Below are positions 43,285 through 51,413 of a stretch of DNA of 58,152 bases, in pieces (position 1 is the stretch's first letter; the number at the start of each line of letters is the position of its first letter). This DNA is from Chloroflexota bacterium (GTDB taxonomy: Bacteria; Chloroflexota; Anaerolineae; Aggregatilineales; J027), in NCBI GenBank assembly GCA_016234595.1, contig JACRBG010000025.1:1-58152 (forward strand), in the 5' to 3' direction. The notes under the pieces are model-generated. The model had not been told where the DNA came from. It was given only the letters and a program-made list of their open reading frames with translations, and did no database searches. The position numbers and the translations under genes are program-made.

Positions 43285-43779
43285 ATGCAATCAGAGGCAA
43301 CATCATCAAAGCAATGGCACGTAGCCAATTGGGGTCTATTGGGCTGGCTGGAAACAGCGGTCAAAGGAATCGGCATCTTGTTGGGGTTCGTCGCGTTTGT
43401 GGACAGCCTTGGCGCGGACAAATTTATCATCGGGGATAATCCCCATCTCGCCGCCGTCATCCTCTTGGGATTGCTGACCCTCGGCATGGCCGCCCCGCTT
43501 GGCTTGCGATACATCCAAAAAGAAGTTATCTCAATGGCGTATGCCGTGTTCAATTTTTTAGGACACGCGGCCCTGTTGATTGGTTTATTGCGCCAGCCTG
43601 ACCAAGAAACCTATGTGATTTTGTTTGGTGCGGCCTATATTATCGGCGAGGTCATCAAACAGCGATTTTTGACGACCACAGGCTATACCGAAGCGGGTCA
43701 AAGCACCAAGGCAATGCTCAACTTTTCGCGCGGGGTCATTGCAGTTTACGCCCTATTGATTATGTTGGTGCTGATTTGA
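43285..43779 (+). CDS. Hypothetical four-helix membrane protein
   Basis: A 164-residue protein with about four hydrophobic helices (WLETAVKGIGILLGFVAFV, HLAAVILLGLLTLGMAAPLG, AVFNFLGHAALLIGLL, and a C-terminal AVYALLIMLVLI). No family is recognised. It starts 28 bases after the PH-like gene with AAAAGGGAG upstream, so the two are probably co-transcribed. Confidence 0.65.
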   Translation: MQSEATSSKQWHVANWGLLGWLETAVKGIGILLGFVAFVDSLGADKFIIGDNPHLAAVILLGLLTLGMAAPLGLRYIQKEVISMAYAVFNFLGHAALLIGLLRQPDQETYVILFGAAYIIGEVIKQRFLTTTGYTEAGQSTKAMLNFSRGVIAVYALLIMLVLI

Positions 43780-43915
43780 CCGATCCCATAGCCGAAAAAA
43801 GCTAGAATCTAATCTGAGTTTTGGAGAAGGTGTGGATGTTGTGATCGCCATCGGCTCAAAGCTGAAGGCTAGGAGGAATAGGTAAGCTGACTAAAGCCAG
43901 CTAAACCCGTTTTTT

Positions 43916-43936
43916 AGCCTCATTTATGGGGCTTTT
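43916..43936 (+). terminator. Rho-independent terminator-like hairpin
   Basis: AGCCTCA (43916-43922) pairs with TGGGGCT (43927-43933, one G-T wobble) around a four-base loop and runs into TTTT. It probably ends transcription from the upstream membrane-protein genes or a leader RNA. Confidence 0.6.
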
Positions 43937-43944
43937 CCTCTCAC

Positions 43945-43974
43945 TTAGCCAGATGGGTTTGACCGTCTGGCTAA
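43945..43974. promoter_or_regulatory. Long stem-loop upstream of the patatin-like gene
   Basis: TTAGCCAGA (43945-43953) pairs perfectly with TCTGGCTAA (43966-43974), and the inner GG/CC can extend the stem. The inverted repeat could be an operator or an RNA structure in the leader of the patatin-like gene 67 bases downstream. Confidence 0.45.
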
Positions 43975-44041
43975 CAACGGCTCATCCACATCCTAGGCTA
44001 GGATTTAAGCATTATTCTATAAACTACAAGGGGGTAGTGGA

Positions 44042-45214
44042 ATGTTTGCACCTGTCCGCGAAAATATCGGCATTGCGGTTGATGGCGGTGGCGTCAAAGG
44101 GGCGATTGTTGCGCACGGCCTGATTGAGCTTGAAAAACAACTCGGCACTAGCCCGCTGATTAACGACCCGCGTGTCAAGGTGATCGCCGGAACCAGCACC
44201 GGGGCGGTCATCGCGGCATCATTGGCGATTGGCATGACTGGGCAAGAGATTTTGGATTTATATGAGCAGTTGGGCAAACACGTCTTTTCGAAAGGTGGGC
44301 GATTTCGGCCCTTTGGGGTGACCATCCCACTAGTAAATCGGCTGCATCTGCCGATTAGCGTGGTACGCTTTTTGGATAAGTTACCCCTCGCTGTGGGCGA
44401 ATTTTTCCTCTATATGCTCCTGCCTGCCCGCTATTCATTCGATCCGTTGCGCGAAGTGATGTTGAGGCAACTTGCCAAGCACCCTGCCCCCAATACTCAC
44501 CCAACCGTGCGCGAATTGGGGCAATATCTGAATGGCAAACCCCATCAACCGCGTATTGTAATGACGGCAGTGGAAGTAGCGGCGCGGCAGACCCGGTTCA
44601 TTAAATCCACCAGCACCGACGAATTTGCCGATATGAAATTGGTCGAGGCGGTCTTGGCCTCATCGTGCATCCCGACTTTTTGGGATCCCATCCCTGTACC
44701 AACGGGCGACGGCAAACGCTTTTTGGTGGATGGCGGCGTGGGCAATTTTGGCAACCCTGCGGAAGTGGTAGCGCGTGAATTGATGCACCCCTATGCCGAT
44801 CAGCAGGTTGACCCGAACAACGTGACCCTATTTTCATTTGGGACAGGCTATCTGCACACGGATGCCTATCGTAAGGCGGCTAATCCGGTCACCAAATGGT
44901 GGGCACTCGATTGGGCCACCCGTGCCCCGGATTTATTTATCAACGATGCGCTGCGGGATGCCTCACGGGATGTGGTGGCGCAGTACCCCGGCCTCGATTT
45001 CCGCCGTTTCCAACTCACCCTCGAAAAACAGGTGAAAGCAGATAACTTTAACGAAATCGAGGGGCTACTCAAAACCCTTGGCTTACAACTGCGCGAACGT
45101 ATCAGTTTAAATCAACATGCCCTGTCCGGTCCTCCCGGTAATCCTTTCGACCCCGAAGGCATTCAGGATGTCAATACGTGGGCGACAGTACGGGCCAGCG
45201 GAGTCGCCCAATAA
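44042..45214 (+). CDS. Patatin-like phospholipase/acyl hydrolase
   Basis: A 390-residue cytoplasmic acyl hydrolase. The oxyanion loop is DGGGVKG (14-20), the nucleophile elbow is GTSTG with Ser52, and the catalytic Asp lies in FLVDGGVGNFGNP. These form the Ser-Asp dyad of patatins, which cleave fatty acids from membrane lipids. The region HPYADQQVDPNNVTLFSFGTG follows the family layout. ATG 44042 has an AGGGGG box. The stop overlaps the SDR gene by one base. Confidence 0.92.
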   Translation: MFAPVRENIGIAVDGGGVKGAIVAHGLIELEKQLGTSPLINDPRVKVIAGTSTGAVIAASLAIGMTGQEILDLYEQLGKHVFSKGGRFRPFGVTIPLVNRLHLPISVVRFLDKLPLAVGEFFLYMLLPARYSFDPLREVMLRQLAKHPAPNTHPTVRELGQYLNGKPHQPRIVMTAVEVAARQTRFIKSTSTDEFADMKLVEAVLASSCIPTFWDPIPVPTGDGKRFLVDGGVGNFGNPAEVVARELMHPYADQQVDPNNVTLFSFGTGYLHTDAYRKAANPVTKWWALDWATRAPDLFINDALRDASRDVVAQYPGLDFRRFQLTLEKQVKADNFNEIEGLLKTLGLQLRERISLNQHALSGPPGNPFDPEGIQDVNTWATVRASGVAQ

Positions 45215-45990
45215 TGTCGAATCAAAATCCCCCCCTAGCTGGACGGGTCGCCATCGTGACGGGGGTCAGCCGTCGTATCGGGATTGGCTATGCCATCACC
45301 AAACGCCTACTCGAAATGGGCGCGGATGTGTTGGTGCAATCGCTGACCCGCTATGATGCCCAAATGCCATGGGGCGCGGATAACATCGAAACCGTGCTGG
45401 CGGAACTCCGCACGATTGGCCCACGTGTCGAGCATCTGGAGGCCGATTTTCTTGACCCCCACGCGGCGGAACAGGTCGTATCCGCGGCGGTGCAGGCCTT
45501 CGAGCATGTAGACATACTAGTCGCCAACCACGCCTACAGCCTCATGGGGGCATTGGAGGATTTGACCGCCGAACATATTGACGCGCATCTACAAGCCAAT
45601 GTGCGCGGCACGTTGTTATTGGTCAAGGCATTCGCAGCGCAATTTCAGAAAAATTCAGGTGGGCGGGTGATTATGATGACCTCCGGGCAGCATTTAGGGC
45701 CAATGTCGGGTGAATTGGCCTATATCGCGTCGAAGGGGGCAATTCATCAATTAACCCTGAGCCTATCCGATTATCTGGTGCGGCGTGGCATTACGGTCAA
45801 CACTATCAACCCCGGCGCGACGGATACAGGTTATGCCGATGCCACCCTTTATGAACTGGTGAAATCGAACTCCCCACAGGGGCGTTGGGGTGAACCGGAT
45901 GACGCCGCCCGATTAATCGCGTGGTTGTGTACCGATGAGGCCCGCTGGATTACCGGACAGGTCATTAATTCCAATGGGGGCGGCTGGTGA
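45214..45990 (+). CDS. Short-chain dehydrogenase/reductase
   Basis: A 258-residue classical SDR. The cofactor motif is TGVSRRIGIG. The catalytic serine is in MMTSGQ, and Tyr and Lys are in YIASK. It resembles 3-oxoacyl-ACP or antibiotic-resistance-type SDRs (GAP-type GQHLGPMSGELAY). The substrate is unknown. The start is ATG 45214 in TAATG with the patatin gene stop; upstream sequence belongs to that gene. Confidence 0.9.
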   Translation: MSNQNPPLAGRVAIVTGVSRRIGIGYAITKRLLEMGADVLVQSLTRYDAQMPWGADNIETVLAELRTIGPRVEHLEADFLDPHAAEQVVSAAVQAFEHVDILVANHAYSLMGALEDLTAEHIDAHLQANVRGTLLLVKAFAAQFQKNSGGRVIMMTSGQHLGPMSGELAYIASKGAIHQLTLSLSDYLVRRGITVNTINPGATDTGYADATLYELVKSNSPQGRWGEPDDAARLIAWLCTDEARWITGQVINSNGGGW

Positions 45991-46055
45991 ACCATCGGGG
46001 TTGACTGCGCGTAATCCAGTCAAATTCAGGCTATATAGGCAGCGCGAGGTCAACA

Positions 46056-46916
46056 ATGGCGATCAAATTTGTGGACGTGATGGCGGATTTCTGGCAATTT
46101 TGGTCGGCGAGTGAGGGCCCGCCAGATGCTGAGAAAATTGAGCGCTTCCGCCAATCCGTCGTGGCTCCCTATCAAACCCTGTTCGACTCGGTACAATGGT
46201 TTGAAAAGTTACTCCAAGATGAACACCTGTTGGATTATTTCACCAAGATCACCCCACTGATTGACCAAATGAAATTATTAGATACCCAACTCCGCCAAAA
46301 CTGGGCCAGCGATTGGGCCAAGTTCATCGGCCTTTTTCCCGACATGGCATGGTCAGGCACGGTTTATATGATGCCTTCGCTTTTTTGTTTTGATGGTCGT
46401 GTGCAGGAAGTGGGCGGTCAGGTATCCCTGCTGTTAGGGGTGGATGTCATGGCATGGCTCAAACAAACCAACCTGACCCCATTTTTGCACCACGAATGGA
46501 CACACCTCTATCATGCTCAGGTGGTTCCAGATATTGTCGAAAAACGCCTATTTTGGGCTTTGTGGAGCGAGGGGTTAGCGGTCTATGTCAGTCGGCGGCT
46601 AAACTTGACGGCGAATTTCACTGAAATCCTGTTAACGCCCGAATTGGTGACCCGCACCGAGGAACTGCTCCCCAAAATTGCGGCAGAGCTGCTGGACAAA
46701 ATCGACTCTGAACAACGTGAAGATTATGCCGATTTCTTCTTTGGTCGGATCGAGCGCACGGATATTCCAGCCCGGTCGGGTTACCATATCGGCTTGCGGG
46801 TGGTCACTCATCTTTCGGAGCGCTACACCCTCCCCGAACTACTCCGACTGACAGGTGACCCTTTACGCCATGAGATCACGGTAGTCTTGAAGACGTTGAC
46901 CTATTGCCATAGCTAA
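46056..46916 (+). CDS. HEXXH putative zinc metalloprotease, DUF2268/DUF5700-like
   Basis: A 286-residue protein without signal peptide. The zinc motif is HEWTH (residues 146-150, in FLHHEWTHLYH). Glu172 in LWSEGLAVYVSR is a likely third ligand, the gluzincin arrangement. The family is related to predicted zinc-dependent proteases such as DUF2268. No substrate is known. It stands alone, 65 bases after the SDR gene, and is followed by a hairpin at 46918-46936. Confidence 0.72.
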   Translation: MAIKFVDVMADFWQFWSASEGPPDAEKIERFRQSVVAPYQTLFDSVQWFEKLLQDEHLLDYFTKITPLIDQMKLLDTQLRQNWASDWAKFIGLFPDMAWSGTVYMMPSLFCFDGRVQEVGGQVSLLLGVDVMAWLKQTNLTPFLHHEWTHLYHAQVVPDIVEKRLFWALWSEGLAVYVSRRLNLTANFTEILLTPELVTRTEELLPKIAAELLDKIDSEQREDYADFFFGRIERTDIPARSGYHIGLRVVTHLSERYTLPELLRLTGDPLRHEITVVLKTLTYCHS

Positions 46917-46917
46917 T

Positions 46918-46936
46918 GGGCGATTATCAGTCGCCC
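46918..46936 (+). terminator. Possible terminator after the HEXXH gene
   Basis: GGGCGA (46918-46923) pairs with TCGCCC (46931-46936) immediately after the stop codon, followed by a pyrimidine-rich but not T-rich stretch, so it may be a weak terminator. Confidence 0.45.
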
Positions 46937-47051
46937 TCCCTCCCACACTTACGCTCGACCAACGCCGCTCTCGGCAATTCAACCACCCCTGTTTACAATC
47001 CGTTGCTGACTACACACTTTTTAAATGTTGCATTTTCCAAGAGAGGCGTTT

Positions 47052-48062
47052 ATGGCACAACAAAAAACGGCCCTTGTCACAGGCATCACCGGGCAAGACG
47101 GCTCCTATCTGGCGGATTTATTGCTCGAAAAAGGCTATCGCGTGGTGGGTTTAGCACGACGCTCAACCAACTACCGCTATCCCAACCTTGACCACCTCAT
47201 CGGCAAAATCACCCTCGAATATGGCGATTTGATGGATGGGGATCGGCTGGCCTCGCTCGTCCAAAAATATCAACCTGATGAGGTCTATAACACGGCTGCC
47301 CAGTCCGTCCCCGCCGATAGCTGGACACAACCGATTGTGACCGCCGAGATTACTGGGGTCGGTGTGGTGCGGATGCTTGAGGCAGTCTTGCGCCATAAAC
47401 CCGACGCACGCTTTTATCAGGCCACCAGCCGCGAGATTTTTGGTGGTGTGCCCTATGAAGTCTGTGACGAAAACACCCCCTTTTCGGCCAACAACCCCTA
47501 TGGCATCGCCAAACAATATGCCCACCTGATGACCATGAACTACCGCGACTCCTATGGGATGTTCGCATGTGGCGGCATATTGTTCAACCACGAAAGTGAA
47601 CGGCGCAGTCTGCATTTTGTGACCCGTAAAGTGACGATGGCGGCGGCTTGTATCAAACTCGGCATTAAAAACCCCCCACTCAACGAATTGGGTGAGCCAC
47701 TGGTACAAAATGGCAAGCTGCGGGTCGGTAATTTGGATGCCGTGCGCGATTGGGGCTATGCCAAAGAATATGTCGAGGCCATGTGGTTAATGCTGCAAAA
47801 CGACCAACCACGTGATTATGTCATCGGCACCAACACCATTTACACCGTGCGCGATTTGTGTCGGGTGGCATTTGAGCAAGTTGGCTTGAATTGGGAAGAG
47901 CATGTCATCACTGACCAGCGATTTATGCGCCCTACCGAAATTGCAGCCTCACGCGGGGATTATAGTCGGGCCAAACGCGAACTCGGTTGGGAGCCACGCA
48001 CCTCATTTGAAGAGCTCATTCATTTGATGGTCAACGCGGATTTAGCCTTGCTGACGACTTAA
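47052..48062 (+). CDS. gmd: GDP-mannose 4,6-dehydratase-like enzyme
   Basis: A 336-residue extended SDR. The family start TGITGQDGSYLADLLLEKGYRVVG is distinctive of GMD, which makes GDP-4-keto-6-deoxymannose for fucose, rhamnose and perosamine pathways. YGIAK supplies the Tyr and Lys. ILFNHESERRSLHFVTRKV and LGNLDAVRDWGYAKEYVEAMW-like stretches are also GMD hallmarks (here VGNLDAVRDWG). The usual STSEMFG reads ATSREIFGG, so the active site is somewhat altered. ATG 47052 with GAGAGG upstream is chosen over 47025. Fucose or perosamine of a surface glycan is the likely destination. Confidence 0.85.
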   Translation: MAQQKTALVTGITGQDGSYLADLLLEKGYRVVGLARRSTNYRYPNLDHLIGKITLEYGDLMDGDRLASLVQKYQPDEVYNTAAQSVPADSWTQPIVTAEITGVGVVRMLEAVLRHKPDARFYQATSREIFGGVPYEVCDENTPFSANNPYGIAKQYAHLMTMNYRDSYGMFACGGILFNHESERRSLHFVTRKVTMAAACIKLGIKNPPLNELGEPLVQNGKLRVGNLDAVRDWGYAKEYVEAMWLMLQNDQPRDYVIGTNTIYTVRDLCRVAFEQVGLNWEEHVITDQRFMRPTEIAASRGDYSRAKRELGWEPRTSFEELIHLMVNADLALLTT

Positions 48063-48071
48063 ATAGCGACG

Positions 48072-48103
48072 GGTGGGCAACGCAATATAGGCGTTGACTC
48101 ACC
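48072..48103 (+). terminator. Possible terminator after the GMD-like gene
   Basis: GGTG and CAACGC (48072-48083) pair with GCGTTG and CACC (48091-48103). No T-run follows, so termination may be weak. Confidence 0.4.
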
Positions 48104-48191
48104 TCGCCCAACATTTTGCACCCTTACGGGGTAAATAACGTATAACTATCTAGAGACACACACCTGTTGATTATGGTAAAAGGATTTTGAG

Positions 48192-48296
48192 ATGATTCAA
48201 AGTCGTCAACTAACCAACCGCTATAAACTGATGTTTACCATTGCCTTGCTCATTTTAGCGCTGGCCTTTGCCAATATTTTGCTTTTGCGCGCCTAA
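48192..48296 (+). CDS. Small predicted single-pass membrane protein (34 residues)
   Basis: A 34-codon frame (protein begins MIQSRQLTNRYKLM) with a basic N-terminus and one hydrophobic helix (FTIALLILALAFANILLL) and stop at 48296. An AAAGGA box at 48178-48183 lies nine bases before ATG 48192. The codon use resembles the neighbours. It has no recognised family; small membrane proteins of this size are often regulators. It stands alone in the gap between the GMD-like gene and the AT-rich island. Confidence 0.5.
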   Translation: MIQSRQLTNRYKLMFTIALLILALAFANILLLRA

Positions 48297-48311
48297 CGAG
48301 GCCAATGATGC

Positions 48312-48412
48312 AGCTCTATCGCAATCTATAATAGCCCGCAGTTAGAAAATCGGCGCGATGTGTTCGTCTGGCTACTTTTTTGCTGCCCCATTAGCGATGA
48401 TAGAGCTTTTTT
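48312..48412. other. Inverted-repeat bounded element, possible ncRNA or relic
   Basis: AGCTCTATC (48312-48320) is exactly repeated in inverse at 48399-48407 (GATAGAGCT), and the second copy runs into TTTTTT. The 78 bases between also contain GCGAT/ATCGC pairing next to the arms. It could be a small RNA ending in a terminator, or the ends of a tiny mobile relic at the edge of the AT-rich island. Confidence 0.35.
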
Positions 48413-48470
48413 GTGCCCATCCGCTTGATGCTCGATTTCTGGAGATGGTTACCCAATAATGATTTGATAG

Positions 48471-49658
48471 TTATGTGATTAAATATTCATTTTCAATTAT
48501 TGAAATAATGCGTGAGATCAAGCGTCTCATAGTTATAGTATTCATGTGAAAGTAATCATTTAATTGCTGCATGAAAATGTCCATATAATTACTAGGCAAT
48601 TTCTTAAAGGAATAGCCTCCTTTTCTATATAACTCAATCAGTTTATTTATTAACTCGTGTATTTCATCATCAGCGATGGGATCCAACCCAAGAACTCTAT
48701 CTTCCCATCTTTGTGATAAGGGAGGATCTATTTTCTCAACTTGATCACGCAAGAATTCTTCTGTCATCGTCCAGACAGCAACTATTGCCGGATACTCGCT
48801 ACCACATTTCTTTAGAGATTCTCGAAAATGACGAAACTGTATCAACAGTTTTCCTAAATCATCTCCACAATTTTCCTTTGTACTTTCCACCTCATCTACA
48901 AGAACAATCACAGTGCGGTATCCAGCACGAAACAATATTTTGAAAACGACATCGGTTAGTATATAGCTTTTCGACAAGTACCGAGTGACTTCCTCAAATT
49001 GAGAGGCGCTTTCTGGAGTTTGAACAAAATTTAGAAAAGCATCCACGAAATCCTTTGGTGTCTCTGAATCCACAGAAAATCGTTCTTGATGGGGTTTGGT
49101 AAATTCTTCGAAAATACTTTTGAGTATCTTAATTATCTCCGCAAAACTAAGCCCTGTCGTTGGGGGCACTACTCCACCTACGACAAGTATCAATAAAGAC
49201 CACCGAATCATTGTGAGTATTTGGTTTTCTGATAATTCATGGTTTCGATTTCGATATTCTTGGGCTAGTCTCTCGTATATTTCTGTCAATGCATCTCTTA
49301 ACGTTCCGCCCTGTACTGATATTAGTCCTTGTACTAGACTATACTGAAACTCCGCAGGGTCTCTTAATGTGTTAAGATCCGCCACACACACTAACCCAGA
49401 ATTCAGGTTGATTTGTTTAACTCGATTTTGAACACTATATACAAGATGAGATTTACCCGAACCAAATCCACCTGTCACAACAAAATCTATCCCTGCGGGA
49501 TGGAAATTCACATCCTTAATTGCATTTTCGATTTTTGAAATAATACTACGGAAGTTATTTCCAACTGTGATATAGTCGACATACTCAAGCTGATCATCTG
49601 AAAATCCCAATTTATATTTTAGATTATTGATAAAAAGCCTGATAGATTTTGTTGACAT
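48471..49658 (-). CDS. AAA-type P-loop ATPase of an AT-rich island
   Basis: A 395-residue predicted ATPase. Walker A is GGFGSGKSH, Walker B is IVLVDEVES, a sensor-1-like segment is VAVWTMTEEF, and a lid-like region follows (LSQRWEDRVLGLDPIADDEIHELI), an ORC/Cdc6-like layout. The C-terminus (TITMRRLISRIISIIENEYL) may be a small helical or winged-helix domain. The Walker region recalls BrxD/DUF2791 P-loop proteins, but no BREX partner is present. ATG 49658 has GAGA upstream; a TTG at 49670 is less likely. It is the second gene of a two-gene unit, 18 bases after its partner. Base composition is far more AT-rich than the flanks. Confidence 0.75.
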   Translation of the reverse strand: MSTKSIRLFINNLKYKLGFSDDQLEYVDYITVGNNFRSIISKIENAIKDVNFHPAGIDFVVTGGFGSGKSHLVYSVQNRVKQINLNSGLVCVADLNTLRDPAEFQYSLVQGLISVQGGTLRDALTEIYERLAQEYRNRNHELSENQILTMIRWSLLILVVGGVVPPTTGLSFAEIIKILKSIFEEFTKPHQERFSVDSETPKDFVDAFLNFVQTPESASQFEEVTRYLSKSYILTDVVFKILFRAGYRTVIVLVDEVESTKENCGDDLGKLLIQFRHFRESLKKCGSEYPAIVAVWTMTEEFLRDQVEKIDPPLSQRWEDRVLGLDPIADDEIHELINKLIELYRKGGYSFKKLPSNYMDIFMQQLNDYFHMNTITMRRLISRIISIIENEYLIT

Positions 49659-49676
49659 ATTTTCTCGCAATATGCT

Positions 49677-50168
49677 TTAGTTACGAATTGAGATACTAAT
49701 ACCTTTAATTCCTCGCACAGACTCAAGCCTAATAATACCAGAATTTCTTCTATAAAGATCATTAACAATGACGAAAAGCTCATCATATGAGTATTCACTG
49801 GAGGATACTAATTCATGTAACGGTACATAAGTACGTCCTTTTCGACATTGATTGTATAATGCACGAATCATTTGTAATTGCTCCATATCACGATCAGAGA
49901 TAGAGTTGGTGTATGATGATGTTTTAGGACTGGAAATTGGTTTCATGGATATGGGCGAGGGAATGACCTGCGTTTTTTTCTCTTCTAATGACTCGATTTG
50001 CTCGTTTTCTTTGAGTGTTTGGGAAAAAGTGTTTTTCGTTTTATTTTGGTGGCGATAAATCGCATATATATATATACAAATTAGAAATGAAAGACATAAC
50101 GTTAGAATACTGCATATTAAACACAGTGATCCTGACAAGGGAAATTTCCTCATACAAAAAAGACCCAT
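49677..50168 (-). CDS. Membrane-anchored protein with possible winged-helix domain
   Basis: A 163-residue protein, first gene of the AT-rich pair. A transmembrane helix spans about residues 14-37 (SLCLICSILTLCLSFLICIYIY), followed by a basic and polar linker. Residues about 90-163 (DRDMEQLQMIRALYNQCRKGRTYVPLHELV..YSYDELFVIVNDLYRR) are helical and could form a winged helix. The start is ATG 50168 or ATG 50153; neither has a good ribosome-binding site. No family is recognised. It is probably co-expressed with the ATPase. Confidence 0.6.
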   Translation of the reverse strand: MGLFCMRKFPLSGSLCLICSILTLCLSFLICIYIYAIYRHQNKTKNTFSQTLKENEQIESLEEKKTQVIPSPISMKPISSPKTSSYTNSISDRDMEQLQMIRALYNQCRKGRTYVPLHELVSSSEYSYDELFVIVNDLYRRNSGIIRLESVRGIKGISISIRN

Positions 50169-50384
50169 ATATCTATATTAAAGTTAGATTATATAACGCT
50201 AAATGCTTATTTGCGAAAACCTAGATAAATTAAATAAAAATAATTATTGCTCCTTGATAAAGCTACCAAATTCCAAGAGAACTGGAGTTTTCCCCTAGCC
50301 CTCGACCTGCTGGAAAACTCGCACGAAACTCGATTTTACCTCATGCAGACAGCATGGCGACCTGTTACGGGTCGGGTACGCGAT
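50169..50384. other. Boundary between AT-rich island and native DNA; no gene recognised
   Basis: The left part, to about 50240, is very AT-rich and probably holds the promoter of the two-gene island. From about 50270 the composition returns to that of the host. A 64-codon frame at 50247-50441 straddles the change and has no convincing ribosome-binding site, codon pattern or family. Confidence 0.5.
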
Positions 50385-51383
50385 TCAACCCACCGCAATC
50401 GCCCCCAGACTTACCCCGATACTCGTCATCTGCGCCTTTAAGACCTCATCAACTTCCGCGGCGACGGCCTGCTCCAAAAGCTCGGTGGCGCGGGGGTGTT
50501 TAATCCACGCCAGCAGATAGGTCGTTTGTAGGCGTACCATCTCCGATTCATCATGGCTGCAATCGGCAAGGGCCTCCAAAATTTGGGTGCAATAAGGGCT
50601 GGTTTCGATATTGACCCCCACATAGTTGCAGGCATGGAGCAAGCCACGTAGTCGGGCATGGCGATAGAGGCCACTGCTGTTGTGTAGTATATCGGGTATC
50701 TCGGCCAGCACGGTGGCTTCTAATAATTCAACCAAACTCTGCATAGCTTCATACTGCACATCAGGGTCGGGGTCGGTCAACAACATCCTACGTACCGCTG
50801 CGGCTGCATCGCTGGTCTGGTTCGCCCCCAATGATTCCAGTGACCGTCCACGCACCAGCGGGTCAACGGCTTGCAACACAAGATTCAAAACAGGCACGGC
50901 GTCCGGCGTAGTATGTTTGCGAAGCCCAATCGCGGCGGCTTGCAATACATCATCATTTTCCCCGACCAAAACCTGCATTAGCAGTTGCATTGCGGCGGGG
51001 CTACCAAAACTGCACAACGCATAAACTGCCCCCTCACGCACCCGTGCATCGGCATCTTGCAATGCTTGCCGCAGCATCGGCTCGGCCACAAACCATGAGA
51101 AGCCATCCAAATGACGGGCAACACTGGCCCGAACAGGCGCCGAGGGATGCACCAATGCTTTTTCCATAATCAACCGTGCTTCCCGATCCCCCCGCTGACT
51201 CAGCAGGGTCGCTGCATGGTAGCGCAAATTAAAATTCTCGTGTTGCAGCATCTCTTCCGCTGCGGCCAATGAAATTGCTTCAGGGGGTAGATTCGTCAGC
51301 ATTGTCGCCAACCGTCGTGGCGAAAGCCGCCAAGCCCGTCCGCGTTCCTGTCGCATCAGCATGGGTTCATATCCCGTTGTCAT
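50385..51383 (-). CDS. HEAT/PBS-lyase repeat protein
   Basis: A 332-residue soluble protein made of about nine to ten helical HEAT-like repeats (for example RYHAATLLSQRGDREARLIMEKAL, VREGAVYALCSFGSPAAMQLL, VQYEAMQSLVELLEATVL). Such repeats form curved protein-binding scaffolds. It follows the Hsp70-like gene by 30 bases in the same direction and is probably its partner or a shared-regulation neighbour. A catalytic role is not seen. Confidence 0.82.
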   Translation of the reverse strand: MTTGYEPMLMRQERGRAWRLSPRRLATMLTNLPPEAISLAAAEEMLQHENFNLRYHAATLLSQRGDREARLIMEKALVHPSAPVRASVARHLDGFSWFVAEPMLRQALQDADARVREGAVYALCSFGSPAAMQLLMQVLVGENDDVLQAAAIGLRKHTTPDAVPVLNLVLQAVDPLVRGRSLESLGANQTSDAAAAVRRMLLTDPDPDVQYEAMQSLVELLEATVLAEIPDILHNSSGLYRHARLRGLLHACNYVGVNIETSPYCTQILEALADCSHDESEMVRLQTTYLLAWIKHPRATELLEQAVAAEVDEVLKAQMTSIGVSLGAIAVG

Positions 51384-51413
51384 GCCTAGGTCATCCTTTC
51401 ATCCGGGCCAGAT

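Larger units (their letters stand above)
43780..44041. other. Gene-free, structure-rich intergenic region
   Basis: No credible gene is seen in these 262 bases. They contain AGCTG/CAGCT pairing (43894-43912 region), a terminator-like hairpin at 43916-43936 and a long stem-loop at 43945-43974. A GGGGG-containing ribosome-binding site lies just before the patatin gene. A small RNA or long regulated leader is possible but no known class was recognised. Confidence 0.4.

Noticed and set aside
43926-44123. 65-codon frame upstream of the patatin gene
   Set aside because: It runs through the two hairpins and into the patatin gene, without a ribosome-binding site.
46916-47191. 91-codon frame between HEXXH and GMD-like genes
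   Set aside because: Overlaps the terminator-like hairpin and the start of the GMD-like gene; composition and sequence look non-coding.
48471-50168. BREX phage-defence locus
   Set aside because: The ATPase Walker region recalls BrxD, but there is no PglX, PglZ, BrxC or BrxA-like gene nearby, so the name is not justified.
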